The position numbers and the translations under genes are program-made. From Oscheius tipulae (Eukaryota > Nematoda > Chromadorea > Rhabditida > Rhabditidae), in assembly GCA_037178975.1 (NCBI GenBank), contig JASJZH010000006.1, forward strand, positions 930,001 to 994,000: DNA of 64,000 nt, in the 5' to 3' direction. The notes under the pieces are model-generated. The model saw nothing but the letters and a program-made list of their open reading frames with translations, was not told the origin of the DNA and ran no database searches. Below are positions 1-10,553 of the stretch, one piece after another. Every line of letters starts with the position of its first letter. The stretch's first letter is position 1.

Positions 1-724
1 ATCGTTTTCTTTGGTAGAAAGGCTGCTTCAACTACCTTTGCGAATACTTCCTCTACGCCCTGAAAGTTTTCTATTTGAAACAAAATGAAAAGACCTCGAA
101 ATTTTTAGATGAGCATTCGAGATAGGCAAAAGCTTTGATTTCTTGAGCCATCGCTTTCCCATTTTCTTCAGTCACTGGGCTCTGAAAAACATTTTTTAGA
201 GTAAAATTAAGTTTTATGTACCTCTCTGAGCTTGGAGAGCTGTTCTAGGGTCTCTGGGTTGTCCCTGAGGTCTTTTCGAAGTCCTACCAGGATTATTGGA
301 GCGTTGGGGCAGTAGTGGTTGACCTGAAAAGGACTGAACAGTCGAGACAGACGGACAGAGACGGACGGACTCACCTCGTGAGCCCAAAAATCGAAAACCT
401 CTTTTAAAGTCCTCGGTTCATCTATTCCAAAAACAATGACAGCCACATCAGTGTCAGGATAATTATATTTGTTCAATAGCCTGTACGTTTCATTTCCTTC
501 AATGTAGCACAAATTCAATTCAACCTAAAAAAAAAAAGACCTGAAGTTTTGAAATGTAAGAGACTTACAGGGCTCCCTTCAAACTCTGCAGTTTTCTTCC
601 AAGTTGAAAATAGCTTGTAAGGACGAGTCGTTGGAAATGTTCCAGATATAAAGGTTTCTATGAGACGGTACTTTCCAATGCCGCTACTGCCAACAAAAAC
701 TATATTCTTGGTAGGAGTATTCAT
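1..724 (-). CDS. Rho-family-like small GTPase, degenerate (3' end outside window)
   Basis: Five exons read on the minus strand: 569-724, 375-524, 222-323, 95-181 and 1-59 (continuing past the window edge), all joined in phase by GT/AG introns. The protein follows the Rho fold order: P-loop-like GSSGIGKYRL near residue 12, the YPDTDVAVIVFGID core strand, CPNAPIILVG, RKDLRDNPETL, and the G5-type ECSSKNFEGVEEVF. Key nucleotide-binding residues differ from the Rho family: the P-loop Thr/Ser after GK is Tyr, the WDTAG switch II motif reads CYIEG, and NKKD reads LRKD. Inference: a Rho-like protein that probably no longer hydrolyses GTP normally. The start codon at 724 gives a P-loop at the usual distance. 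A divergent functional GTPase is possible; a pseudogene is less likely because five exons stay in frame. Confidence 0.8.
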
Positions 725-889
725 CGGAGAAAATGGGCAGAAGAAATGGGGTTTGCTTTAGTCTTAACAGAACCAGGCAGGCAATGACTAGGCGGAAGTT
801 GATAAGACAACTTTTTTCTGGGTTTTGAAAGTGGCCATCAAAGGCACGCAACGAGAACAAGTCATGTTATAACCCGCTCCCCTAAATTG

Positions 890-1010
890 ACTAAATCGGT
901 CATAACTCGCTCCATTAGCGAAATTGCAAAAAACGCTCATTTACAAAGTTGTAAAGGTGTGCTACAACTTTGCTTTTGACCAACTTTTAAAACCTAGCTC
1001 AAGGGGGAGC
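890..1010 (+). repeat. Dispersed repeat, copy 1
   Basis: AT-rich repeat with the recognisable core CATAACTCGCTCCA, an A-rich run, ACAAAGTTGTA and then CTACAACTTTGCTTTT. Related copies lie at about 2875-3003 (inverted) and 3430-3560. The inner ACAAAGTTGTA / TACAACTTTG halves are complementary and could pair. No coding potential is seen. The boundaries are approximate. Confidence 0.5.
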
Positions 1011-1162
1011 ACTATTGCATGTTGAAGTGATAACATTGGAGAGGGAGAGGAGATTTTTGAACTATGGGACAAACAGGTTTTCGTTCAAATCCTATTTCTA
1101 CCACTTGATAAATATTTGTTTAAAAGTACTTATTATTTTCCATCATTATAAAATCTTCATGA

Positions 1163-1425
1163 TCATGGTAAATATTTGCAGACATAGATAGCAACTGTAT
1201 TGTAGTCACCATAGCAGGCGCCAGTGGCACAGGAACCAACATATTCCCATCTTTTGTTTGCCAACACTGGGTAGTAATTGATCTGGAAAGGTATTAAAAA
1301 AGACTTGATTTATCACTTACAACAACGCAGTTTTGATTCCCACTAGAATTCGAGCCGAAGACCGATGGGATTTCTGAAGCAAAGTTATCATAGTCTAGCA
1401 GATATTTGACTTTTAAAACCGTTAT
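1163..1425 (-). CDS. C-type lectin domain, C-terminal exons (partial gene)
   Basis: Two exons can be read: about 1321-1425 (encoding DYDNFASEIPSVFGS then NQNCVV) and 1163-1282 (INYYPVLANKRWEYVG, then CYGDYNTVAIYVCKYLP and stop). They are joined by a 38-nt GTAAGT...CCAG intron in phase 0. The order Y-x-NF, NCV, W-x-x-V, YVCK is the end of a C-type lectin fold, with the usual cysteines. The N-terminal half of the domain is not found directly upstream, where inverted and direct duplications (1375-2240) have rearranged the DNA. It may be a broken gene or the tail of a rearranged one. Confidence 0.5.
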
Positions 1426-1935
1426 CTAATTTGAAAGATTCTCGCGTCTCTGACCGTCTGCGTATATGTGCAAAGTAATCCTTATATTCTTTGTGTCCAG
1501 ATTCCAATCTGGAATTCGAACTTGACGTGTCAAAATTCCATATGTCAAGTTGAACAAAAGGAAGTTGTTATTGTTAGGGTAGTCGTGGTTAATAGTCTCA
1601 ACATTGTAGTAGTTTCAGGGGTATTAACTGCTAAATGAAAGATCTCAAAAAAACCATTCTGGAAAATCGGGGGAATAGGAATGAATGAGAGAAAAAACAT
1701 GATTTATTAGAAATAATATGAGTAGAGGGTTCAAAGTTAAGAGAGAATAAAGATTGCGGTCGATTCGGGGGAAGAGAGGCAGGTTAATGCCTGACAATGA
1801 TTAGGATCTGGGCACAAAGGATAATAGGATTACTTTGCTAAAGATACACAGACGGACAGAGACGCGAGAACCTTTTAAATTAGTTAACGGTTTTAAAAGT
1901 CAAATTTCAGCTGGACTATGATAACTTTGCTGTTC
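1375..1935. repeat. Imperfect inverted duplication of a lectin-gene segment
   Basis: The segment about 1375-1515 (minus strand) reappears inverted at about 1795-1935 on the plus strand, including the exon-like text GACTATGATAACTTTGCT and the block CAGACGG(A/T)CAGAGACGCGAGAA. Part of it (about 1441-1560) recurs again in direct orientation at about 2133-2240, around GTGCAAAGTAATC / GTGTAAAGTAATC. The copies are diverged but clearly alignable by eye. This points to local duplication and inversion inside a lectin cluster. Confidence 0.6.
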
Positions 1936-2419
1936 TTAATATTTAGAAAGACTCAGAAAACCACAATGGAGACCAGGGATGCTGACTAGAAAGCAGCAGG
2001 AAGTCAGATGCTAATTGACTTGACTTCCTTCAAAAAACCTACATAGCTCCTCCTATTTTTGCAAAATCGAAAATCTTGATCCCCTATAGTTTCAAAAATC
2101 TTAATAAAAGGGTCATTCTTGAGACCTAGAAGAGTCTAGAAGTGACTGTATGTGTAAAGTAATCGGATTTTTCTTTGTATCCAAATCCTAATCCTGAATT
2201 CGAGTTTAACGCATTTAAACTTTGACAAGCCAAGTCACTAAAAGGGGATGGGAGCAGTTTAAAAGGAACAAAAATTTAAACCAAAATGAGGCACAGGCGG
2301 ATCCACAAGGCTGGGCAAGCCAGAAAGACGGGAGATGGCAAACGGAAAACCATGCCTAGAGCAAAGTGGAATCCGGGTGGCGGTCTGATAGAAAATATTT
2401 ATCATTTATCTGCCTTTTT

Positions 2420-2862
2420 TCATTTATCTGTAGCCTTTCCGGAAGTAGTAATGAGCTGTGAGCTCTGACAAGCATCCGAATATGAGTATGGTAGTGTCTG
2501 ACAAACAAATGGCTGCTTCAGATCACACAGGGCTTTTCTAAAACAATATTTATTTTAAAAAAACATTTTTAACTCACTGCCATCCAATATCGCTAATCCC
2601 ATAGCAGGGAAGATAATCAGGCCACTCGGGAGCAAAGCCACTTGGCCAGTAAGTATAGTCCACCTTGTCTCCGTTAGTCCAGCTCGCTCCACGCTTCATT
2701 AACAGATTCATACCAATCCAAAGATTCTGATTTGGTTGTCTCATCGACGCAAGATATGTATTCTCAAAGGCATTATGTACTGCTGCCAAATGGCCACCAA
2801 AGAAAATGCAATATTCTTCAGCGCTGATCCAGTCCTGGGACTCATTCACGAATTTGTAGCAC
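2420..2862 (-). CDS. C-type lectin domain protein (5' exon not identified)
   Basis: Exon 2578-2862 begins after a TTTTCAG acceptor and encodes CYKFVNESQDW, AEEYC, GGHLAAVHNAFEN, NQNLWIGMN and WTNG, the ordered landmarks of a nematode C-type lectin domain (CYKF, W, AExYC, GGHLAxxH, EN, WIG, WxxG). A GTGAGT intron leads to exon 2420-2537, which encodes KALCDLKQPFVCQ and then a serine-rich tail to a TGA stop. The junction keeps frame and supplies the final C...FVC pair. No signal-peptide exon was recognised upstream, where the DNA holds dispersed repeats, so the 5' end is open. Such secreted lectins are often gut or epidermal and pathogen-induced in nematodes (family knowledge, not shown here). 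Confidence 0.75.
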
Positions 2863-2874
2863 CTGAAAATGAGG

Positions 2875-3003
2875 ACGCTTCAACGAGCCTTAGCGCGTCC
2901 CAGGCGCAAGATTATAAAAAGCAAAGTTGTAACTATTGGTCTCCTCTACAATTTTGTCATTGGTCGTTTTTTACGATTCTGCTTCTGGAGCGAGTTTAGA
3001 GCT
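2875..3003 (-). repeat. Dispersed repeat, copy 2 (inverted)
   Basis: The reverse complement carries the same ordered blocks as the copies near 890 and 3430: CTCGCTCCAGAAGC, a TTGTAGAGGAGA-like block, and ACAACTTTGCTTTTTATAATCTTGCG. It forms an inverted pair with the copy at 3430-3560, with about 430 bp between them. Confidence 0.5.
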
Positions 3004-3429
3004 TCTATGGGCTTACGAATCTGTATTGAGGTGATGCTTTCGTTACCTCTTTAGACTTTCAAGTTTTTTCTAAAACGAAGTAGTTCTCGGGCGAGCTGTG
3101 ACTTCCCTAAGCCGGTTAAACATTCATTTCTACGATCCCAAGTCAATTTTGATCAGAGAGACAACTGATTGGAGCATTTTTGACGGCTCTTATTTAGTGA
3201 GTTTAAGAAAAGACAAAGTCTAGAGAAACAATGGTTTTTAGGACCGCATTGGTGTCATAATACAAGTACTGTGAAATTTGAATTATTCTGAAGAGTATCA
3301 GGCGATACATCACTTCAGGACTGGGTGAGCAAGACACATTCACAGTCTCTTCTGTGATATTATAGTTTTTGCAAGTCCGCAAAATATTCATGAGGAGGGT
3401 TTTGGCGCTGAAAATAGCAGGAGTCTCTT

Positions 3430-3560
3430 TTGCCCTTCATAACTCGCTCCAGAAGCAAAAAAAGCTCAATTACAAAGTTGAAGAGGAGATAAAACGCTAC
3501 AACATTGCTTTAAACCGGGATCTTGCTCGTGTGATGCGCAAGGCCTCGTTGAAGAGATGA
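3430..3560 (+). repeat. Dispersed repeat, copy 3
   Basis: This copy shares CATAACTCGCTCCAGAAGC, TACAAAGTTGAAGAGGAGA, CTACAACATTGCTTTAAA and ATCTTGCTCGTGTGATGCGC with the inverted copy at 2875-3003. It overlaps the downstream edge of the pseudo-exon at 3591-3864. Confidence 0.5.
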
Positions 3561-3590
3561 GAAAGCAGAGTGTTAAAGACTTTACCCACT

Positions 3591-3864
3591 CTTCGATTTC
3601 TTCCCGCATCTGTCTTCCATAAAATCCCCAACCCCATAGATCAAGCTTGTTTAATCCATTATTCGTAACGAAATCGCCATTCAGCACTGGAGCTGGGGTT
3701 TTCCATGTACTGCCTCTTGGCTCATCGTGCAAAAAAACGGCTCTAGTTTTTTCAAAACTTCTTTAGAGAAATGTTTCTTGACAATTCTCTCTATCCAGCA
3801 TTTCCTCTATAAAATTCTTGAATTCTCGAACGCCTGAACACAATCTCAAACCCTTTTTTGGCAT
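3591..3864 (-). pseudogene. Unidentified exon interrupted by one in-frame stop
   Basis: From an ATG at 3864 the frame reads MPKKGLRLCSGVREFKNFIE and on to QETFL, meets one TAA, then continues in the same frame through RAVFLHDEPRGSTWKTP, VLNGDFVTNN, KLDLWGWGFYG and MREEIEEW, ending at a plausible GTAAAG donor. The text after the stop has the look of a conserved globular domain, but I cannot name the family. A minus-strand ORF at 3203-3391 (with ITEETVNVSCSPSPEVMYRL) could be a further exon. The single stop suggests a recent pseudogene, or a misread intron. Confidence 0.35.
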
Positions 3865-5671
3865 TATTGTGTATCTGAACTTCTTGTAAGTAATAGCTAT
3901 AGCTCATTTCTTGCTAGAATAGAACATTATGGACATCTTGAAATCCTCTTCGCTGTGGTATTCGGTAATGGAAGCTATCTACAACTGAAGCATGGATAAT
4001 CATTGAATCCTAAAAAGACCGAGAGTCGAATACACCAAATTATGACAATTGAAGATGGAGCAGTCTGTGATTTTGATAATGCTTTTGGGTTTAGCTTGAG
4101 AATCCCCTGAAAAACTGTAGCAGAAGAGGAAGAAGGGTGGAATAAAAACCCGTGGAAGTGAATGTTATGCTTGATCAGAAGTAAAAAATGGAAGTGAATC
4201 TTATGCATGATTAGAAGAGAAATAGTCCCTTACGTCCCCTACGACATCGACTTTTCATCCAAAACCTTCTTCAAGATTCTTTGGTGATGGGGAGGCGGAA
4301 AATGGAAATGCGTCCTGGGACTTTTTAGAAAATAAACTGGCATATCCAACTCTTTTTCTTAGAATCGTATGGATATATGAAATAAGATAGCCCCCTCCTA
4401 ATGAGATAATGGACTGGAACATACTAGCTGGATTGACAAGCGAGTTCTAGTTTTTTTTGTCAAATTCTTTGTTTATATCGCTGCCTTGACTGTCTCCTAC
4501 CTATCTCAAGCCAGTGAGGAAGCGCTTCCCCAATTTGGAGTTGCTCGCATGTTAAGAATTTTTTTTGTTGTTTTTTAATTGAATGAATTTCTAGGAATCA
4601 CGTCCAAGATCCAGCTGCCAGAATTCATCAGCTGTGAGCAAAAGTACAACAAACATTTTATGTCCATTAAATGGTGCTACAACTTAGTTGACGATGCTAG
4701 AAAAGCTAATATGATATCAAACAAAACGAAATCATTGAGGTTTGGCCACTTTCTTTTTTCTAAATAACTAATTTTTGTCCTCCGCTCGCCCTTGTACAAT
4801 GGTTTTGGCATTAAAGCGATTATATATGGAACCGATAACAATGTGGTTATGGTTTTCACAAAAAAAAGCATAGCTGCAGTGCAATCAGGTATCTATTTGA
4901 TATATGAGTGGTAAATAAATAGGCAGAACAAGCTTAAATAACAATAAGAAAGATAAAAGTAGTAGCAAAAGTAAATCCAAATCCCCTTGATATAAGTTTA
5001 CAGAATGTAGTTCTGGATACTCCGTGCCAGGTATTTTTTACCAGTAGCAAGTGCCCTTTACAAAAAAAAACCCTCATTCTGAGCCCCTGCCTATTACTTA
5101 GCGCTGTTCATGGTCAGGACTGGTCAAAACGCTCATAGCTCGTCTGTTCTAAATCCTCTCGTTTAGACAGCGCTGCCCCTAGCCTTCTCACTTTCGCATC
5201 TCCCTGCAGATGGCCATTTTAATCAATTTGCCGATGCTGATGGAATACATGAATTTTTTTGGAAATCGAGTCTGGAAGCTGTCAAGCAATACAGCACTGA
5301 AATAGACATTCTAACAAAGCTCCCGTAGCGTTTTTTGGCCTGTTTAGATTTTTTACAGCAATGCCATAAGGCCAGAATGGTTGAATATGACCTCGATATC
5401 TTTATTTTTCATGGCTCCCGCGTGAGCAATGCAAAAAATCTTGCAATTCTTATAACCCATTAGATCAGCAATGATTGCCCCTTTGTCTTATCATAGCCGC
5501 TTACATTTCCCGCGTCTTGATTTGATCTTGAAGCTTGTGCTTTAATTACAAATTACAGCCTAGCAGCTGTATTCCCGCTAGAAAACGTCGTCATCATCAG
5601 CCCTTTCCAAAGCCATTATCAGCTGTCCATCTCTTCCATCTGTACGAACTCTCGTTTCCTAGTGGTTTGAA
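3865..5671. other. Intergenic, no gene supported
   Basis: AT-rich sequence with only short, unconvincing ORFs in all frames. I see no RNA gene, strong repeat or domain. It contains the upstream region of the chemoreceptor that starts at 5672. Confidence 0.5.
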
Positions 5672-7722
5672 ATGGATACGTTCTACGTTTCGCTTCTCCG
5701 CTACGCTGGAACATCTGCAGAAATCGTGGCTATGCTCCCTCACTGCCTCATCATCTATCTAACATTCTATAAAACGCCCCAAGAGTTTCAAAACTTCTCA
5801 ACCCTAATTTTCTTCTATTCTCTGATGCAGTTCCTTCAAAGCGCTACAACGCTGGCCACTTTTCATGAGACGGTCGGCTCCACACCCGCAAATGACAGTC
5901 TCTACGTCTATTACGGACTGTGTGAAATGGGAGGGCCTATAACCTGCTTTATCCTGGACATGTTCACCTCGCCTCTTGTTGGCTATACAACGACATTTCC
6001 CGCGGTCTGTATGGCTTATCGTGTCTGGATTTTTAAGAAGAAAAATGTGAGCAAGGCCGTCCTTTGGTTTGTGTGCGTTTTGAATGGCATCCCGTGGATT
6101 TATACTCTGGTGAGTGAGAGCTATTTTTAACCCATTTTTGCGCGGACAATATTGATATGATTATCGTTGAATAATCGCGGACAGAACGTGGCTACATAGT
6201 CATATAATTCCAGGTGAAAAAATGCCTCGAGAATGAAAAAAAAACTTTAGATAATTTCCAGTTTTACAGTTTCAGCCGACAAAGCTAGATATTGTTTGGA
6301 ATACTAATTTTCCAAAGGACCCAGCTTGACAGACCTGTTATACGTTGGTGTGAAGCCGTTCATATAACTATATCTTATGTCAGACCCATAAATAAATTAG
6401 AGAGAAAGATTGACATTTTCCTCTTAACCAGTCGATTTTGAGTGGGCATAACCGATATTTTCCCCTATCTATTCGCTCATTGCAGATATCAGACAGGAGC
6501 AAGCTACGGAGACCGGAAAAAAAACTTCCAATCCTAACCTCTAGAAACAGGTGATCCATTATGAGAGGGATGTTTAATAATTGCTGCCTTTTTCGCTGAC
6601 TACATGGAATTTCAAAGGAACATACAAACTCTAGACAACGAAAAGATCAGTTTTGAGAGAATATGAAAGTACGAACAATGTAAAAGTACACCCCGAAGAT
6701 CAGGTTTTGCAAGAATGGATCATATTCTAAAACAGAGAATTGGGAGCATTTTAACATGTCAGAAACAAAGGGCTAAAAATGCTTGACAATTAATTGGGTT
6801 TACAAGTTTGAATGAATCGGGTGCCTCTAATCTACGGCGATTCAATCTGCCCGGATGGATTCATCTATCAGCAATATTTCAACATTTGCTTCTGACCGAT
6901 TTTTAAAATCTTTACACACTTTTTTTCTAGAGAGCTATTAAGGCTGGTTAAAAACTAAATACCTGTCCAAAATAATCATCTGCTGTTTCTTACTAGTTTT
7001 TCCACACCATCCCTAAACTGTTTCACTACGCTCGTTCAAGCTCTGTTGTGGTGTGAGAATCATGGGAGGTTTAGGGAAACCGCTCAGAATTGTATTGTGC
7101 CTTGATATTAGTCGAAAAGGACCGAGATCGAAATCGAAGTAATTATTTATTTCAGACCTACCGCCTTCAACAATACATCTCAGCCGATGATTACATCGTT
7201 CTCTATCCTGTCCAATCCCGAAACTACACTCTCCACATCATGAAAAAGTACCAAGATTGGCAGTACACCTTCGTCTCTTATCTATCCGGCCAGGCTGTTC
7301 CAATAGCCGGTTTTGTTTTCACCATCCTAATGGGGCAATACCTCATTTATTTGATCAACAAATTCATTAGTCAGATTTCCAGTGGCGGGAGGGGCCTCCA
7401 CAGAGACATTGCCTGGGTAAACCTCTCTTTTCTGACCTAAAAATCAAGAGATTTTCAGATGCTCACAGTACAGGCAGTCGTACCGCTTATTACGGCAATT
7501 GGCGGGTATTTACAGACCTACAGTAAGCAGAAAACTGGCTCGCATCCTATCTATACTCTAACTGGATATTTAGTCTTGTCTCTGCATCCTACTCTAGATG
7601 GATTGGCTACTATTTTCTGTCTTCCTCATTATAGGAAAACTGTGAGGAAGATGATTTTTCTAGAGAAGAGAAGCTCTCCGAGTTTGACCATGCACACTGT
7701 GAATAGTACAGGATATTGTTGA
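5672..7722 (+). CDS. Serpentine chemoreceptor, STR-superfamily type (7TM)
   Basis: Three exons, 5672-6109, 7156-7416 and 7459-7722, all joined in phase 0, give 320 residues, the usual size for this family. Hydrophobic segments in order: IVAMLPHCLIIYLTFY (TM1), TLIFFYSLMQFLQSATTLA (TM2), CFILDMFTSPLVGYTTTFP (TM3, followed by YRVWIF), VLWFVCVLNGIPWIYTL (TM4), VPIAGFVFTILMGQYLIYLI (TM5), MLTVQAVVPLITAIGGYL (TM6) and LTGYLVLSLHPTLDGLATIF (TM7), then the short basic tail PHYRKTVRKM. The P-x-YR motif after TM7 is typical of the str/srh/srd/sri families; I cannot choose between them. Intron 1 is large (1,046 nt) and I see no exon in it; intron 2 is 42 nt. Presumably a sensory-neuron GPCR. Confidence 0.85.
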
Positions 7723-8169
7723 GGAATAAAATTTGAAAATTAAAATTTTTTTATTTAACATTGATATTGAAAATCATTTTTGGAAATTATAAGTTTTTTT
7801 TTCTCCATGACATTTAGAGAACTTCGGAGGAAAGCATCTAACTCAGTATATTGGCAACATAAGCAAAAGTGTTTTCTCTCATACGGCCAGTGAATTCTTT
7901 TTCGAAAAAAACCGCTGCTCCTCGCGTGCTAGGACAAAAGAAGACGGTAAAATACGTACTTTGGAAAAGGAAAGACTACGTAGGGGAGTCATATGTGGTC
8001 CAGAGGACAGAATAGTCGATCTTGAACTGGAGTCCTTCCAATTTCAATCGTGTTTCAAGGTAGAAACTAGATGTTTTCTCGCAGAGGATAGGAGCATTGC
8101 TTCGTGCCGACTATACTACGAAAGTTCCTTGGTCTTCGAGATCAAACAAACAAAATATATGTTGAGAAA

Positions 8170-8927
8170 TGTCAGTTTTTTTCAGAGCCATAATCTGGAA
8201 AGATGTCGAAGAAATTGATCTGCAGATTCCCATTTCCAGGGTGTTACACCTTCTGTACTTTTATTTTCACAGCTTCATAACTTACCGCTTATATTATATT
8301 CATACTCTTGAACTGATCGGTGAGGATATTGATGAACAAGATCTTGATGAAGAGCAGCTCCAGGGGATAAAAGTTTTGGTGAGAACGATCCATGAACAAT
8401 ATTCAACTAGGGACTACGACTACGATAACCTCCAGCAAAAGTCAGAGAACAGGATTTCGTGATGGATATATGGAAACGATTTTTAGTTTCAAGAAACTGG
8501 ATACACCAATTTCGATTCATGTGATTCCCCTATTTTTTAATTGTCAAGCAGTCGAACAATCTTCAGTTTTTGTCGGAAATAAGGCTGGAAAAACTTCAAC
8601 ATGTTCACAAATCATGGTGCATGTTCATATTTTGGAACTTGGGACACTACAGATAGTGCTTTCAATCTGCTGTACGCTACAACTTCATCTATCAGAGAGG
8701 TATCAATCTAATATGCCAAACAGATTTTTAGCTGCCGTTCCAATCTACTGAAAAGATCACGCGTACATTCAATAAACATTTTATCTGATCTCCTAGATTT
8801 AGGCACAGATCTTGCATGCTCTTCTACAATCAGCAACTGTGAATTGCTCAACTTCAAAAAACAAGCTCTCAAAATCCTTGCACTCGCTGACTTCATCAAT
8901 GCAGGCAATGGGTATGGTCAGCTTTGA
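8170..8927 (+). CDS. Unrecognised multi-exon gene (tentative model)
   Basis: An open frame after a TTTTTTTCAG acceptor (about 8188) encodes WKDVEEIDLQIP and GEDIDEQDLDEEQLQGIKVL and on to DYDYDNLQQ. A 46-nt GTCAGA...TTTTAG intron (about 8439-8484) joins it in frame to FKKLDTPISIHVIPLFFNC and NKAGKTSTCSQIMVH. A GTATCA...TTTTAG intron near 8700-8732 leads to SRVHSINILSDLLDLGTDL, NFKKQALKILALADFINAG and a TGA ending at 8927. Splicing stays in frame across two introns and the last exon has good coding texture, so a gene is likely. The 5' end is uncertain (an ORF from 7961 may contribute) and no domain is recognised. Confidence 0.35.
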
Positions 8928-9539
8928 GAAGGACTGGGACATGTAAATCTCTGAAAGTGATTGTTGAAAAGTCTTGACACACGTATAACAAGAATCGCAA
9001 GACCAAAAAGAACAAAGGTTTAAAAGACCGAGATACTTTGGACGCAGAGGTAGGTCAAAAACGGTGTTGGATGCTTTTCAAGCTGCCGTCTCGGTATCAG
9101 TTGCAAATCTAAGCATAATGGATGGGACTACGGCTGGACTGAACAAGAGCTGTGCGACATGGTCTGATAAGCAAGAAACTCGAAATCGGAAATTTTTTTA
9201 GACTGGGGTCATATTTGGCTACTAGAGGTTTGAAAATAGGATAGAAAGTTAGACAGTATACGGGCTTTTTCACGCACTCAGATAAGACCACTAACTTTTT
9301 TCGCGCCCTGTCTCCCAAATATGACAAGTAGTTTATCGAAGTCTCTTGAACAAAGTTCTCTGAATGTTTTTTTTTCTACATGGATTAAGAGCAAGACAGT
9401 CATGGTTGACTGTGTTCCTGTTCTTATCAGCCTTTTTTGGAGGGTATTAGCTTCATTCCCCAATAATCCTTAACGTTTTTATGTCTTATCAGCTCACTAT
9501 TTAACACAAATCAATCGACCCGATAGCAGAGTAGTCTCG
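8928..9539. other. Intergenic, no gene supported
   Basis: Only short ORFs on both strands with no recognisable domain. It includes the likely promoter of the C-type lectin gene that starts at 9540. Confidence 0.45.
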
Positions 9540-10553
9540 ATGCTCTTCTTCATTGGCCTCCTTCTCCTCGGCGGAGCTGTCGATTCAGCTCAAAAGCCTT
9601 TGATCATTTGTGATGGTAGTGTTTGGCAACAATACAATGGACACTGCTATTCATTTGTAAGACATTTTGTTTTGAACTTATCATTTTTTTTTTGAGCTTT
9701 TGATGACTTCTAATCGAACGGATGCTGCCAGTTTTTGCAAGCAGAATAAAGCTACACTGACAACGATTGAAAATGAGGAGGTTCGTGAATAACCTATCTC
9801 TGTCCTCTGTTTCAGGGATGTGCATTTGGGCCAACTTTGGTCAGTCCCGGTCCGGTCCCCAAATTTTCAAAGCTTTCATTTTGGTCGCAAATATGCGTTT
9901 AGAATGTTCAGCTTTAAAAGGTCATATTTCAACAATAAAATGAGATTTTCTTTAAAAGGATTTGTTCGTTGTCGTCCGGCGCATCTGTTTTAAAAACCTT
10001 GTTATCCAATTTTATTGCTGAGATGTGACTTTTTAAAGGTGGGCACCCAAGCGGTGAGCAGGAGACATAGAACTCTTAAAAACATAACATGAAACCAGAG
10101 GGTATCTTTTTAGAGTGTTTGGAACCAACTCTGAGAACTTTGAAAATTTAGGGGATCAGACCGGGTGGCCTAAACGCACATCTGTTTTTTTCTGTACTCA
10201 CTAACCAGTTTCGAAAAACTCAATGACAACAAGTTCAGTTTAACAAATGGTACACTCTTGCTGCCGCGGGAGTAACAGCATGGTTTGGCTTGAAATGTTC
10301 AGGAAGCGAGAAAAGTTCATGCACTTGGGAGAATGGCCAGCCCCTTGGAGAATACTCAAATTTCAGACAAGGTGATAGGCTTTTTTGTCTTTCCAATTTT
10401 TCCCATTTAGGTCATCCTAATCCGGCTCTTGGTGATTGCGTTGCATTTGATGCGATACAAAGGTATTCAAAATCAGACGCCTGGGTCAGTTCTCCGTGTA
10501 CGACTAAGCAGTACTTCACCTGTAAGAGAGGTCCAATGATAATCAAAGGATGA
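9540..10553 (+). CDS. Secreted C-type lectin, single domain, 158 aa
   Basis: Four exons, 9540-9656, 9697-9780, 10239-10371 and 10411-10553, join in frame. Residues 1-17 (MLFFIGLLLLGGAVDSA) are a clear signal peptide. Then come WQQYNGHCYSF, AASFCKQNKATLTTIENEE, WYTLAAAGVTAWFGLKC, WENGQPLGEYSNF, GDCVAF and a final C-x-YFTCK: a complete short C-type lectin domain. The usual Trp before the second helix is replaced (SNRTDAASFC). Intron 2 (9781-10238) carries a MITE. The 39-nt intron 10372-10410 is a multiple of three, so retention would only add 13 residues. No clear EPN or QPD calcium/sugar motif is seen, so sugar binding is unproven. Confidence 0.82.
9817..10187. mobile_element. MITE-like element with imperfect terminal inverted repeats
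   Basis: The left end reads ATGTGCATTTGGGCCAAC and the reverse complement of the right end reads ATGTGCGTTTAGGCCACC. Both are followed inward by related GGTC-rich text (TTGGTCAGTCCCGGT against CGGTCTGATCCCC). About 370 bp lie between the ends with no ORF. The element sits wholly inside intron 2 of the lectin gene. The target duplication could not be fixed, so the superfamily is unknown. Confidence 0.6.
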
